A stretch of DNA of 64,000 bases from Alcanivorax sp. S71-1-4 (GCF_009846755.1 NZ_AQOR01000002.1:62001-126000); one strand, 5' to 3'; positions 9,218 through 18,601 are shown, numbered from the stretch's first letter. Program-made: numbers and translations. The notes: generated by a model not told the origin, from the sequence alone.

Positions 9218-9553
9218 ATGCCCGATACCACCGCCATCAGCCTGGACCAGATGCGCGCCGCCGCTGGCGACGCCACCCTGATGCTGCGTTCGCTTGCGCA
9301 CCAGGATCGCCTGCTGCTGCTGTGCCAGCTCAGCCAGGAAGAGATGTGCGTGAGCGATCTGGAGCAACGCCTGGGCATCCAGCAGCCCAGCCTGTCCCAG
9401 CAGCTCGGCGTGCTGCGCCGCGAAGGGCTGGTGCTCACCCGGCGCGAGGGCAAGCATGTGTACTACCGCGTCGCCGATGCCCGCGTGCTGGGCCTGTTGC
9501 AAACCCTCTACACCCTGTTCTGCGATACCGGGGAGGCCCGCCATGCAGATTGA
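9218..9553 (+). CDS. bigR: ArsR-family sulfide/persulfide-responsive repressor, BigR-like
   Basis: 111 residues, winged helix ([28 protein letters not shown]). Cysteines at C44 (EEMCVSDLE) and C102 (LYTLFC) occupy the positions of the redox pair that forms a disulfide or tetrasulfide link in BigR/SqrR/YgaV; C36 is extra. The ATG at 9218 is preferred because an in-frame upstream start at 9170 would lie inside the operator. The gene overlaps the next transporter gene start (9543). It should repress itself, the downstream transporters and the divergent hydrolase until sulfide is present. Confidence 0.88.
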   Translation: MPDTTAISLDQMRAAAGDATLMLRSLAHQDRLLLLCQLSQEEMCVSDLEQRLGIQQPSLSQQLGVLRREGLVLTRREGKHVYYRVADARVLGLLQTLYTLFCDTGEARHAD

Positions 9554-9969
9554 CCTGAACGCCTTTACCCCCGTCAGCAGCTTCGGCGGCGGCCTGATGA
9601 TCGGCCTCGCCGCCGCCCTGCTGGTACTGCTCAACGGCCGCATTGCCGGGATTTCCGGCATCCTCGGCGGGCTGCTGCGGCCGGCCAGTGGGCTGGCGCG
9701 TGGCGTTTATCGCCGGGCTGGTGCTGGCGCCCGTGCTCTGGCTGCTGTTCGGTGCACTGCCGGCCATCCAGATCGACGCCGGCTACCCGCTGCTGATCGC
9801 GGCCGGGCTGATCGTCGGCGTCAGCACCCGCTACGGCGCCGGCTGCACCAGTGGCCACGGTGTCTGCGGGCTGTCGCGGCTGTCACCGCGTTCGCTGGTG
9901 GCGACGCTGGCCTTCATGGGCAGCGGGTTTGCCACTGTCTTTGTGGTCCGTCACCTGATCGGAGGCTGA
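9543..9969 (+). pseudogene. YeeE/YedE-type transporter half (PmpA-like), frameshifted
   Basis: Frame one gives [20 protein letters not shown]... through GGLLRPAS. At 9690-9693 the reading frame must drop one base to continue as [20 protein letters not shown]...[22 protein letters not shown]...VRHLIGG. Removing one G from the GGG run at 9690-9692 restores a complete ~142-residue membrane protein with the family motif [12 protein letters not shown], whose cysteines carry thiosulfate or sulfane sulfur in YeeE. It overlaps bigR by 11 bp and is 3 bp from pmpB-like. Either a recent inactivation or a one-base sequence error. Confidence 0.75.
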
Positions 9970-9972
9970 AGC

Positions 9973-10395
9973 ATGTCGCGCATCACCCTTTCTGCGTTGA
10001 TCGCCGGCCTGCTGTTCGGGCTGGGCCTGCTGGTGTCCGGCATGGCCAACCCGGCCAAGGTGCTCGGTTTTCTGGATCTGGCCGGGCTCTGGGACCCGTC
10101 GCTGGCGCTGGTGATGGCCGGTGCCGTGCTGGTGGGCCTGGTCGCCTTCCGGCTGGCCGGCCAGCGTCAACGCTCACTGCTGGCAGAGCCGATGCGGCTG
10201 CCCACTGCGCGGGACATCGACCGCCGCCTGGTGCTCGGCGGCATCGGCTTCGGGGTCGGCTGGGGGCTGGCCGGCTTCTGTCCTGGCCCGGCACTGGTGG
10301 CGCTCGGCACGGGCGACATGAAAGCCGTGGTTTTTGTGGCCGCCATGCTCGCCGGCATGGCATTGTTTGAAGTCCTTGAAGGTCAACGGACCTGA
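9973..10395 (+). CDS. YeeE/YedE-like sulfur transporter half (PmpB/DUF6691 type)
   Basis: 140 residues with four or so membrane segments. It has the characteristic [14 protein letters not shown] near the start and [19 protein letters not shown] near the end; the single Cys in FCPGP is the family's conserved residue. It forms a two-component transporter for sulfur compounds (thiosulfate or polysulfide-like) with the preceding gene, which is frameshifted here. Third gene of the bigR operon. Confidence 0.85.
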   Translation: MSRITLSALIAGLLFGLGLLVSGMANPAKVLGFLDLAGLWDPSLALVMAGAVLVGLVAFRLAGQRQRSLLAEPMRLPTARDIDRRLVLGGIGFGVGWGLAGFCPGPALVALGTGDMKAVVFVAAMLAGMALFEVLEGQRT

Positions 10396-10420
10396 ATCCA
10401 GGAAGGAAGCTTCGCGCGTC

Positions 10421-12127
10421 ATGTTGTCCGCATTCTCACGGCACCTGCCTGACTGGCTGCGCCACTACCGCCGCGATCTGTTCGCCGGTGACCTGCTCGC
10501 CGCCCTGATGACGGTCATGCTGGCCGTGCCGCAAGGGCTGGCCTATGCGGCGCTGGCCGGGCTGCCGCCGCATGTCGGCCTGTATGCCAGCCTGCTGCCG
10601 CTGGTGGCCTACGCCCTGCTCGGTTCCAGCCCCACCCTCTCGGTCGGCCCGGTGGCACTACTGGGGCTGATGACCGCCTCCGCCCTGGCGCCACTGGCGA
10701 CGCCGGGGACACCGGAATACCTCACTGCCGCAGCCCTGCTGGCGCTGCTCTGCGGCCTGATGCTGCTGCTGTTCGGGTTGCTGCGTCTGGGCGCCCTGTC
10801 GCAACTGCTCAGCCACCCGGTGATCAGCGGCTTTGTTTCCGGCGCCGCCATCCTGATCATCATCGGCCAGTTACAGGCGCTGCTGGGCATCCGCTCCGAC
10901 GCGGGGGCCGGCGCGCTGATGCTGCTGGATATTGCCGGCCACCTGCACGAGCTCGCGCCCCTCACGGCCAGCCTGGGCCTGGGGGCACTGCTGATCCTGA
11001 TTCTCTCGCGCACCCTGTTGCCCCGGCTGCTCCACCGGCTTGGCCTGCCGGCCACCCGCGCCGCCCTGCTGGCACGGCTGATGCCGATGCTGCTGGTGGT
11101 GGCATCGGTGCTGCTGGTACAGACCCTCGGCTGGCAGGCGCGGCTGCCAGTGATCGGCACCCTGCCCGGCGGGTTGCCGCCGCTGGGGCTGCCGGCGGCT
11201 GACTGGCCCCTGGTGCGCGCGTTGCTGCTGCCGGCACTGATGATCGGCCTGATCAGTTTCGTGGAGAGCATTTCCATTGCCCAGCGGCTGGCCAGCTATG
11301 CCTCGTCGCGGGTGAACCCGGACGCCGAACTGCGCGCACTGGGCGCGGCCAACATCGCCAGCGCCGTGTCTTCCGGCATGCCGGTGGCGGGCAGTTTCGC
11401 GCGCAGTATCGTCAACGCCGAGGGCGGTGCGCGCACCCCGCTGTCCGGGCTGCTGGGGGCACTGGGGCTGGCCTGCGTGCTGTTGTGGTTCACCGGCCTG
11501 CTGCGCGCGCTGCCGCTGGCCGTGCTGGCGGCGATCATCATCAGCGCCGCCAGCGCACTGATCGACCTGCGCACGCTGCGCCACGCCTGGCGCTATGACC
11601 GGGCCGATGCCTACGCCCTGCTTGGCACGCTCGGTGGCGTGCTGGTGTTCGGTATCGAGGCCGGGATCGCTATCGGGATCAGCTTGTCCCTGGCGACGCT
11701 GATCTGGCACGCCAGCCGGCCTCACATCGCCGTGGTGGGCCGGGTACCGGGCACCGAGCATTTTCGCAATGTGCAGCGCCATGACGTAAAGACGCACGCC
11801 AACGTGCTCTGCCTGCGCATCGACGAGAGTCTGTTCTTCGGCAACGTGCGTGCGGTCGAGGCACGCATCATGAAAGAGCTGAAACGGCACCCGGATGCAC
11901 GCCACCTGGTGCTGATCATGTCCTCGGTGAGCCGCATCGACAGCACCGCACTGGACATGCTGCACCAGCTCAACAACGACCTGCGGCAACGCGATATCCA
12001 GCTGCATTTTGCCGAAGTGAAGGGGTTCGTGCTGGACCAGCTCAAGCAGGCTGACCTGCTGGAGCAGCTCAGCGGCGAGGTCTACCTCACCGCCTTTGAA
12101 GCGGAAGTGAATCTCGGCGGCAAATGA
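10421..12127 (+). CDS. SulP family anion permease with STAS domain
   Basis: 568 residues from the ATG at 10421; the longer open frame overlaps pmpB-like and lacks family similarity. It has about 11-12 membrane segments with the SulP signature [21 protein letters not shown] (residues ~33-53) and a cytoplasmic STAS domain from ~440 ([18 protein letters not shown]... [14 protein letters not shown]). SulP proteins import sulfate or other anions. Last gene of the bigR operon (26 bp after the previous stop); in BigR loci such permeases are thought to export sulfite or sulfate made by the persulfide dioxygenase. A role in anion export is inferred. Confidence 0.92.
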   Translation: MLSAFSRHLPDWLRHYRRDLFAGDLLAALMTVMLAVPQGLAYAALAGLPPHVGLYASLLPLVAYALLGSSPTLSVGPVALLGLMTASALAPLATPGTPEYLTAAALLALLCGLMLLLFGLLRLGALSQLLSHPVISGFVSGAAILIIIGQLQALLGIRSDAGAGALMLLDIAGHLHELAPLTASLGLGALLILILSRTLLPRLLHRLGLPATRAALLARLMPMLLVVASVLLVQTLGWQARLPVIGTLPGGLPPLGLPAADWPLVRALLLPALMIGLISFVESISIAQRLASYASSRVNPDAELRALGAANIASAVSSGMPVAGSFARSIVNAEGGARTPLSGLLGALGLACVLLWFTGLLRALPLAVLAAIIISAASALIDLRTLRHAWRYDRADAYALLGTLGGVLVFGIEAGIAIGISLSLATLIWHASRPHIAVVGRVPGTEHFRNVQRHDVKTHANVLCLRIDESLFFGNVRAVEARIMKELKRHPDARHLVLIMSSVSRIDSTALDMLHQLNNDLRQRDIQLHFAEVKGFVLDQLKQADLLEQLSGEVYLTAFEAEVNLGGK

Positions 12128-12131
12128 ACTG

Positions 12132-12806
12132 TCAGAAACGCAGCGCCACCGCCGCCATCGACGGCGTCAGCACCCAGTCGTAACGCACCGGCAGAGTGCC
12201 GCCTCCGGCCCGCACTGTGAATTGCCGTGCCGGGCGCGCGTTTGAGACCGCCTGGCTCTGGGTGCGCAGCCTCAGCTCAGACACCAGCATGCCGGTGGCG
12301 AAATTCAGCGCGCCATCACCGGGGCGGTCGTCGTCAATGGCGATGGTCAGCCCCGCCGCCAGGTTCACCAGCAAAGGCCCGAGCCGCGCACGCAGGCCAC
12401 GGCGCCGCTGTTCTTCGGCGGCCACCTCCGCCATCAGAGCGCGCGCCTCGTCCAGCCGACCTTCAGACTCCAGCGCCTCCAGGCGACGCTCGGCGCGCGC
12501 ATGAGGCTGCGGGAACAGCAGCACGTCGGCCACTCCAAGGGCGGTCTTCACGACGCTGACGCGGGCATCGTAGCGATCATCCTCGTCATCGGCTCGGTCC
12601 GCGCGCACACCATAATAGACCGTCGCCACGCCGTAGCCGCCGGCCCAGACAGACTGCCAGAGGCGCGCGTCACGGGCGCCGTCGGCCAGCACGGCACGCA
12701 TCGTGCGCCATTCGTTCGCCGCGTCCCCGACATCCTGTTGCGCCAGCGCAGGCCCGCCGCACAGCAATCCGATCCAGAGCACCCACCCCATTCTGTGCCG
12801 CACCAT
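12132..12806 (-). CDS. hypothetical exported protein
   Basis: 224 residues from the ATG at 12806, which has GGGAGA about 5 bases upstream; the open frame extends further but lacks a signal. A signal peptide (MVRHRMGWVLWIGLLCGGPALAQ) is followed by a helix-rich part with a hydrophobic segment near SVWAGGYGVATVYYG, an acidic/basic coiled stretch (ERRLEALESEGRLDEARALMAEVAAEEQRR) and another amphipathic region. It ends in RF, as outer-membrane barrel proteins do. No family recognised. Convergent with the SulP gene (4 bp between stops). Confidence 0.65.
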   Translation of the reverse strand: MVRHRMGWVLWIGLLCGGPALAQQDVGDAANEWRTMRAVLADGARDARLWQSVWAGGYGVATVYYGVRADRADDEDDRYDARVSVVKTALGVADVLLFPQPHARAERRLEALESEGRLDEARALMAEVAAEEQRRRGLRARLGPLLVNLAAGLTIAIDDDRPGDGALNFATGMLVSELRLRTQSQAVSNARPARQFTVRAGGGTLPVRYDWVLTPSMAAVALRF

Positions 12807-12971
12807 CCATTCTCCCGGCCTGTTGACGAAGCCCTCATCCAAGCAAAGCCGCCAGAACACCACAACCAACAGCCGGCAATTTTTTGTTGAATCGAGCCGC
12901 CGACCGCGCGTTTCTTTTTGGAACCCGTCGTCCTATGCTTGGCCCGTCACGCAGCCTGAAAGGACCCCGAT

Positions 12972-13454
12972 GTGAAGTGGAACGATATCGGCAACCAGAC
13001 CTGCTCAGTAGCCCGCACGCTGGCCATCGTCGGCGACCGCTGGACGTTGCTGGTGCTGCGCAATGCCTTTCTCGGCACACGCCGGTTCGAGGATTTCCAG
13101 CAGCATCTGGGCGTGACCCGGCATGTGCTGGCCAGCCGGCTCAAGCGGCTGGTGGAAGCGGGCGTGTTCCGCAAGGACGCCTATCAGCCCAACCGGCATG
13201 AATACCGGCTCACGGAGATGGGGCTGGCGCTGTACCCGGTGATCATGGCCATGGCGCACTGGGGAGACACCTGGCTGGATGAAGGCAAGGGCGCACCGCT
13301 GGTGTACCGGCACCGCCCCTGCGGGCAGCTCACCACCCCCACCCTGGTGTGCTCGGAGTGCGGCGAACCGCTGGACCCACGACAGGTGACACCGCTGGCA
13401 GGGCCGGGCCTCAGCCCCGGCACCCTGCCACGCCCCCTGCCGGAGGCCGGTTGA
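12972..13454 (+). CDS. HxlR-family transcriptional regulator
   Basis: 160 residues, winged helix of the MarR-like HxlR type: CSVARTLAIVGDRWTLLVLRNAFLGTRRFEDFQQHLGVTRHVLASRLKRLVEAG. The start is GTG at 12972: the ATG one frame away (12970) reads straight into a stop, and AAAGGA lies upstream. The C-terminal part has three cysteines (C in HRPCG, CSEC), a possible metal or redox site. The target is unknown; the nearest candidate is the convergent glutathione peroxidase or the divergent exported protein. Confidence 0.88.
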   Translation: MKWNDIGNQTCSVARTLAIVGDRWTLLVLRNAFLGTRRFEDFQQHLGVTRHVLASRLKRLVEAGVFRKDAYQPNRHEYRLTEMGLALYPVIMAMAHWGDTWLDEGKGAPLVYRHRPCGQLTTPTLVCSECGEPLDPRQVTPLAGPGLSPGTLPRPLPEAG

Positions 13455-13934
13455 TCAGAGCAATTTCTCGATATCCTTGCCGAGCGATTCCGGTTTGTCG
13501 GTGGGCGCGTAGCGCTTCACCACCTTGCCGTCGCGCCCCACCAGAAACTTGGTGAAGTTCCACTTGATGCCCTTGCTGCCCAGCAGCCCCGGCGCCTCTT
13601 CCTTCAGATGACGGTACAAGGGGTGCGCACCGCTGCCGTTCACATCGATCTTGGCGAACATCGGGAAACTCACCCCGTAGTTCAGTTCGCAGAACTCGCT
13701 GATCTGCGTTTCGTCGCCCGGCTCCTGGTGGCCGAACTGGTCGCAGGGGAAACCGAGAATCACCAGGCCCTTGTCCCGGTACTGTTCGTACAACGCCTGC
13801 AGCCCTTTGTACTGTGGTGTAAAGCCGCACTTGCTGGCGGTGTTGACGATCAGCAGCACCTGGCCGCGATAGTCACCCAGGGTGCGTTCTTTGCCATCAA
13901 TGGTGGTGGCGGAAAACCCGTATACGTCGGCCAT
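13455..13934 (-). CDS. glutathione peroxidase family protein
   Basis: 159 residues from the ATG at 13934; GGGAG is 10 bases upstream, and an in-frame GTG three codons earlier has no usable site. Peroxidatic Cys in NTASKCGFTPQY, the Gln in LGFPCDQFGHQEPG and the Trp/Asn in KWNFTKFLV form the catalytic tetrad. A second Cys in GFPCDQF is that of thioredoxin-dependent members. It reduces hydrogen and lipid peroxides in the cytoplasm. The stop abuts the convergent HxlR gene stop. Confidence 0.93.
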   Translation of the reverse strand: MADVYGFSATTIDGKERTLGDYRGQVLLIVNTASKCGFTPQYKGLQALYEQYRDKGLVILGFPCDQFGHQEPGDETQISEFCELNYGVSFPMFAKIDVNGSGAHPLYRHLKEEAPGLLGSKGIKWNFTKFLVGRDGKVVKRYAPTDKPESLGKDIEKLL

Positions 13935-14081
13935 GGCTGGCACTCTCCCGAAATCGGCAAATATGGAAAACCGCGTTGAGTGTACCGGAGCGCCCCCGGC
14001 GCGCCTACGACGCCCGACGAGGGTGGCGCACGCACGCCGTGCCCGGTAGATTGCAGCCTTCAGCCTCTATCCGGACAGCGC

Positions 14082-15437
14082 ATGGACTGGCAGACACTGC
14101 TCAACAAGGGCCGCCTGGGCGGCCGCGCGGCGAAAGACGAAAGTGGCCGCACCGCCTTTATTCGCGACCACGACAAGATCATCTTCTCCGGCGCCTTCCG
14201 CCGGCTGGCGCGCAAGACGCAGGTGCATCCGCTGGCCACCAATGACCATGTGCACAACCGCCTGACCCATTCGCTGGAAGTGTCCTGCGTCGGCCGCACA
14301 CTCGGCATTCGTGTCGGCGAACGGCTGGAGAAACGCAACCTGCTGCCGGCGCAGACCGGCGCCACCGACCTTGGCGATATCGTGCAGTCCGCGTGCCTGG
14401 CGCATGACATCGGCAACCCGCCGTTCGGCCACACTGGCGAGCGCGCCATCCGCGCCTGGTTCGGCGATCGCGGCGCGCGCTATCTGGATCGTCTCGACCC
14501 GGCCCAGGCCAGTGACCTGCGGGTGTTCGAAGGCAACGCACAGGGTTTCCGCATCCTGACCAAGAGCGAGTACCACCAGTACGCCGACGGCATGCGGCTC
14601 ACCTACGCCACACTCGGCGCCTTTCTGAAATACCCCTGGCTGTCCTCCGCCAGCGAAGCAGAAGGCTGCCCACGCCCGCACAAATACAGCGCGTTTCTGG
14701 CCGAGGCGGAGGCCTTCCGGGAAGTCTGCACCGCCACCGGCCTGACGCCGCTGCAAACGGATATCCATGCACGCCACCCACTCGCCTATCTGGTCGAGGC
14801 GGCCGACGATTTCTGCTACGCCATCATTGATCTGGAAGACGGCCTGGAAATGGACCTGCTGCATTGGGACGAGGTGCATGCGCTGCTCGCCCCGGCGATC
14901 CCCGACAGCGACGAGGTACGTGCGCTGCTGCACTCGGACGTGCGCGTGGGCCGCAAGGCGGCGCTGTTGCGCGGCAAGATCATCGAACGTTTTATCGAGG
15001 CAGGCGTGGAAGCCTTTATCGCCAATCACGACCGGTTGCTGGCAGGCCGGCTCAGTGGTGATCTGATCTCGCATTGCGAGCCGGCGGTGCGCGATGTGGT
15101 GGAAAATGCCAAGCAACTGGCCAAGACCAAGGTGTTCGAACACCCGCGCAAGATCGAGCTGGAAATCGGCGCTTTTGAAGTGATCGGCACCTTGCTGGAC
15201 GGCCTGATCGAGGCCGCCGTGAGCCATGCCCGCGACGACACGTCCAATTACCGCCACCAGCGCATCATCGACCTGATGGGCCGGCACAGCTTCCCGCCGG
15301 ACCTGCGGCAGTTGCCGGAACATGAACGCATCTATCAATGCATGATGCGCGCGCTGGATTTTCTCTCCGGCATGACCGACGACTACGCCACTTATCTGGC
15401 CAAGCAGTTTTCCGGCATGGCGGTGACGCGCTACTGA
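14082..15437 (+). CDS. dgt: deoxyguanosinetriphosphate triphosphohydrolase (dGTPase-like)
   Basis: 451 residues. HD-domain metal ligands are visible as H63 (LTHSLEV), H108-D109 (LAHDIGNPPFGHTGE) and a later Asp (YLVEAADDFCYAIID). It hydrolyses dNTPs to nucleoside and triphosphate, tuning dNTP pools; some members protect against phage. The ATG at 14082 (MDWQTLLNKGRLG) is the family start; the upstream open extension is non-conserved. The length is typical of the type 2 dGTPase subfamily. It overlaps the convergent gamma-glutamylcyclotransferase by 7 bp. Confidence 0.93.
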   Translation: MDWQTLLNKGRLGGRAAKDESGRTAFIRDHDKIIFSGAFRRLARKTQVHPLATNDHVHNRLTHSLEVSCVGRTLGIRVGERLEKRNLLPAQTGATDLGDIVQSACLAHDIGNPPFGHTGERAIRAWFGDRGARYLDRLDPAQASDLRVFEGNAQGFRILTKSEYHQYADGMRLTYATLGAFLKYPWLSSASEAEGCPRPHKYSAFLAEAEAFREVCTATGLTPLQTDIHARHPLAYLVEAADDFCYAIIDLEDGLEMDLLHWDEVHALLAPAIPDSDEVRALLHSDVRVGRKAALLRGKIIERFIEAGVEAFIANHDRLLAGRLSGDLISHCEPAVRDVVENAKQLAKTKVFEHPRKIELEIGAFEVIGTLLDGLIEAAVSHARDDTSNYRHQRIIDLMGRHSFPPDLRQLPEHERIYQCMMRALDFLSGMTDDYATYLAKQFSGMAVTRY

Positions 15438-15811
15438 GCTTCGTCCACTGTCGGGCGAGCGCGCACCCGGCGCCAGTTGCCGTGCGGCAACAGCCGGCCG
15501 CCTTGTGGCGGTTGCTGCTGGTAGTAGACCCAGGCCGGGCCGAAGGGCGTGCGCAGTGTCCGGCGCAAGTAATCCGCGGGGTAATCTTCCAGCCTGTCGA
15601 GCGACGCCAGGCCAGCCTCATCGACACGATAGATTTCGCCGTCGACGGCATGTCGGCCACCGGGCACCAGCACCGGATAGGCACCCAGTGAAAACAGCCG
15701 GTAGCAGGCAGGCGTACGCCACGCGCCCAGGCAGGGCGCGCCGCGCAACCAGTGATGATTCGGCTCGCCGGCAAGCAACGTGCCGTAGACAAATACACGA
15801 TGAAAAGCCAT
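15431..15811 (-). CDS. gamma-glutamylcyclotransferase family protein (AIG2-like)
   Basis: 126 residues from the ATG at 15811 (MAFHRVFVYGTLLAGEPNH). The YGTLL loop and the later VDGEIYRVDEAGLASLDRLEDYP segment are diagnostic of the GGCT/AIG2 fold, which cleaves gamma-glutamyl-amine bonds to give 5-oxoproline. The Glu expected as general acid lies in the VDGEIY/LDRLEDYP region. Upstream open frame to 15994 is antisense to the neighbouring lipoprotein gene and was discarded. Confidence 0.88.
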   Translation of the reverse strand: MAFHRVFVYGTLLAGEPNHHWLRGAPCLGAWRTPACYRLFSLGAYPVLVPGGRHAVDGEIYRVDEAGLASLDRLEDYPADYLRRTLRTPFGPAWVYYQQQPPQGGRLLPHGNWRRVRARPTVDEAQ

Positions 15812-15878
15812 GCGCGAGAGTGTCACCCGGCACCGCGCCCGCTCGCAAGCCGCGTGCGAGCCGGGCGGGTGACCGTGC

Positions 15879-17114
15879 TCAGGGCGTCTGGCTGAAGAAC
15901 AGGTATTCGAGCACGCGTTCCTGCGGCAGATAACCTTCCTCCGGCGCGTCATGGCTGACGTGATAGGAGCTGTACACCACCTGCCCCTGGCCATGCCGGA
16001 ACGACAGCGTCATGATCGCGTCCGTTTCGTCGGGATAGCCGGCCTCACTGACATCTGCCCGCACCAGCGGCGTGACGGCGCCCGGCAATGGCTGTGCCAG
16101 GTGCCAGCCGAACAACATGCCTTCGATGTGGATCTGACCGTCCGTAATGCAGGCACCGCCAGCACAGGTCACGCCGCCCAGCCAGCCGGCCATCGGCGCA
16201 TCCACCACACGCGCCGCCAGTTCACCGACACCACTGCCCCAGCTCAACGCCGGTTGCAGATAATCACTGAACCCTTCCAGCCAGGTGCTCGACTGGTCAG
16301 TGACATACAGCGTACCGCCCTGTGCCACGTAATCGCCCAGCAGATCGCGCCAGCCACTCGCGTCCGGCTCATCGGCACCACAGTTGATGTAGATGATGTC
16401 GTACTCGTACAACCGCACCTGCCCGTTGACGGTGCTGAACAGGGCGTCCACCTCGGGATACTGTGCGGGCAGCGAACCGTTGCCGTCATACAGGTCGAAC
16501 TTTTCCGACCCCAGTTTCAGCGGTAATGAACGCGCCGCGCTCTGCGCGCCACGCGGTGCATGTGCATGTGCATGGTCGATATGAGCGCGCGCAGCCAGCC
16601 CGTTCTCCTCCACCTCGCCCAACCCCATCTTGGCCAGCAGGTACTCGATGTTGTCGTAATGGCCGGTCACCACTGCGATGTGCGCGGCGCCCGACGCGGT
16701 GTCTGTCCTGAACGCCACCGCGCCAAGTGCCCCCGTGCTTTGCGCGGTAAAGCGCAACGGCAGGCTCAGCGTCCACGCTCCCTTTTCAGCGTGCAGGGTG
16801 CTGCCCGGCGGCAGATCGGTCACGTCGAAACTGAATTCGCCCGTGGTCCCGGAGCAAGTCCATTCGCTCTGTGTCTGCGGCGCCGGGCAGGCACCATTGT
16901 CAGCACCGCGTGGCAGTACGCGGGCCGATGCACCCGGAGATTCGATATACACAGTCGCGCCCGGAATCGGCGTGACGCCGTTGGGGGCCACCAACTGGCC
17001 GGTGATTTCACCGGTATAGGGTGTTGCCGGTGGCGCGGAGGAACTGCCGCCGCCTCCACCGCAACCCGACAGCATCCAGCACAACAACGCGCCGGGCATC
17101 AATGCTTTGTACAT
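15879..17114 (-). CDS. hypothetical lipoprotein with carboxypeptidase-regulatory-like domain
   Basis: 411 residues. Lipoprotein signal (MYKALMPGALLCWMLSGC, lipobox LSGC) followed by a Gly/Ser linker. Residues ~35-110 resemble a carboxypeptidase regulatory-like beta sandwich (GEITGQLVAPNGVTPIPGATVYIES). A His-rich patch (HIDHAHAHAP) follows, and the C-terminal ~190 residues look like a class I glutamine-amidotransferase/ThuA-like fold (YDIIYINCGADEP, GGTLYVTDQSS, GQGQVVYSSYHVSHDA), probably non-catalytic. GGGAG lies before the ATG. It neighbours the ELWxxDGT lipoproteins and shares their direction. Function unknown. Confidence 0.8.
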   Translation of the reverse strand: MYKALMPGALLCWMLSGCGGGGGSSSAPPATPYTGEITGQLVAPNGVTPIPGATVYIESPGASARVLPRGADNGACPAPQTQSEWTCSGTTGEFSFDVTDLPPGSTLHAEKGAWTLSLPLRFTAQSTGALGAVAFRTDTASGAAHIAVVTGHYDNIEYLLAKMGLGEVEENGLAARAHIDHAHAHAPRGAQSAARSLPLKLGSEKFDLYDGNGSLPAQYPEVDALFSTVNGQVRLYEYDIIYINCGADEPDASGWRDLLGDYVAQGGTLYVTDQSSTWLEGFSDYLQPALSWGSGVGELAARVVDAPMAGWLGGVTCAGGACITDGQIHIEGMLFGWHLAQPLPGAVTPLVRADVSEAGYPDETDAIMTLSFRHGQGQVVYSSYHVSHDAPEEGYLPQERVLEYLFFSQTP

Positions 17115-17140
17115 GGTGTTCTCCCTGATGAGTCGTTGAG

Positions 17141-17225
17141 CCCTGTTTAACAGGGTGTTGAAAAAGCCTCTTCGATTTTTTCAAGACAGCTTGATCAAGC
17201 TGTCAGCACGGGTTGTTTTTCAACC
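17141..17225. repeat. cluster of nested inverted repeats (terminator or REP/MITE-like)
   Basis: Three structures within 85 bp. CCCTGTT/AACAGGG at 17141-17155. A perfect 20-bp palindrome GACAGCTTGATCAAGCTGTC at 17185-17204. An outer pair GTTGAAAAA (17157-17165)/TTTTTCAAC (17216-17224) encloses the palindrome. They lie between the ELWxxDGT gene stop (17231) and the next lipoprotein gene start (17114), so they can act as an mRNA terminator, but the nested design looks like a small mobile repeat. Confidence 0.6.
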
Positions 17226-17230
17226 GCCTG

Positions 17231-18601
17231 TTAATCCACCATGACCGGCATGCTGGCGCAGGCGCCGGGGCAAATATCCCGCACCAGCACGGTGTTGTCC
17301 GGCGCGCCCTCGGAACGCCACCACTCTTGCCCGTGCTGGCCGTCGTCGGCAACGAACAGCAGCCGGTCATTGAGCACAAACGGCCGGTAAAGACGGTGGC
17401 TGTACAGGTGCAGGTCATCGCGTAGCACCTCCGCCGTGTTGCCGTCTTCGTGCAAACGCCACAGCGGATAATCGCCGTCCCGCAAGGCGGCGAAGTAAAG
17501 GCTGTCGCGATACACCACCGGCGCCCGCATATTGCGCACCGCATTGCCGTCGGCATCATGCACCTGAACGGTGCCGGCCGCCGTCCCGTCACTGCGCCAG
17601 AGCCGGGTGTAGGATTCACCGGCATAGGCTGCGAAATAAACCTCATCTCCCAGGGCAACCAGCCATTGCGGATTGCCGGCGCCGTCAGGATGGATATCAA
17701 GCACCATGGACGTCCCTTCTTCGGTGCCATCGCTCTTCCACAATTCCGCCTCGTGTTCCCCTTCATTGGCGCGGAAAAACAGCAGATCGCCCGCCACCGT
17801 GAACAATCCCATATTCGCGTGCTGTGCCACACGAATACCGCGCACGCGCGTCGTGCCCGCGGCCGTACCGTCTGTGCGCCAGAGGCCGTATTCCGTATCC
17901 ACTTGCGCGGAGAAATAAAGCATGTCGCCCCAGGGCGTGAGGTTGGACGGATAGCTGCCGCTCGATGGCGTCAGCACCGCGACAGTCCCGGCGGCGGTAC
18001 CATCGGTTTTCCACAGGCCCGGCCGACCAATGCAACTGTTGACGGCCGCAAAGTAAAGTTCGCCACGGAAGGCCGTGAGCGATGACGGGTGGCTGCCGCA
18101 GGCCCCCGGCGCCAGATCCGCGACCTGCACCGTACCCGCCGGTGTGCCGTCACTGCGCCAGAGTTCCGGGCCATGCGCTTCCGTCGACAGCACGAAATAC
18201 AACACATCACCCAGCGCGGTGAGCTGGCTTGCGTAGCCCATGACGTCGACCTGCAAAAGCGCCTGCAACCCATCGTCCGAGCCATCCGTGACCCAGATAT
18301 TTTCCCTGTCGTCGTTCGACGCAACAAAGAACACCCGGTTGCCAACCACCGTCATCTCATCCGGGTAAGCGCTGCCGTTTTCGGCAATGTCATGAACCAG
18401 CCTGGTGCCGTCGGCGGTGCCATCGGTGCGCCAGAGTTCCCAGTCTTCCTGGCCATTGGCCAGCGCTGACCCGGAAAAATAGCGGTACTGTGTCTGATCC
18501 GGCTGTTCACCCGGCGAACGCGATCCGCTGCTGCCGCCACCGCACGCACTGAACAGGCACATGGCACCAAAGGCCAGTACCGAAGCAAGCATTCGTTGCA
18601 T
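17231..18601 (-). CDS. ELWxxDGT-repeat lipoprotein (paralogue 3)
   Basis: 456 residues from the ATG at 18601 (AGGGTGAG just upstream). Lipobox LFSAC after a 20-residue signal, then about nine repeats of the ELWxxDGT type (WELWRTDGTADGTRLVHDI, PELWRSDGTPAGTVQVADL, AELWKSDGTEEGTSMVLDI and others). Each repeat is a beta-propeller-like blade of ~45-50 residues. It ends within a repeat at DICPGACASMPVMVD. Probably an outer-membrane-anchored surface propeller. Downstream of two paralogues in the same direction. Function unknown; the family is annotated only by its repeat. Confidence 0.88.
   Translation of the reverse strand: MQRMLASVLAFGAMCLFSACGGGSSGSRSPGEQPDQTQYRYFSGSALANGQEDWELWRTDGTADGTRLVHDIAENGSAYPDEMTVVGNRVFFVASNDDRENIWVTDGSDDGLQALLQVDVMGYASQLTALGDVLYFVLSTEAHGPELWRSDGTPAGTVQVADLAPGACGSHPSSLTAFRGELYFAAVNSCIGRPGLWKTDGTAAGTVAVLTPSSGSYPSNLTPWGDMLYFSAQVDTEYGLWRTDGTAAGTTRVRGIRVAQHANMGLFTVAGDLLFFRANEGEHEAELWKSDGTEEGTSMVLDIHPDGAGNPQWLVALGDEVYFAAYAGESYTRLWRSDGTAAGTVQVHDADGNAVRNMRAPVVYRDSLYFAALRDGDYPLWRLHEDGNTAEVLRDDLHLYSHRLYRPFVLNDRLLFVADDGQHGQEWWRSEGAPDNTVLVRDICPGACASMPVMVD

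Noticed and set aside
17185-17204. Site-specific recombination (dif-like) site
   Set aside because: The palindrome is perfectly symmetrical with no central spacer, unlike dif; no XerC/XerD half-sites recognised.
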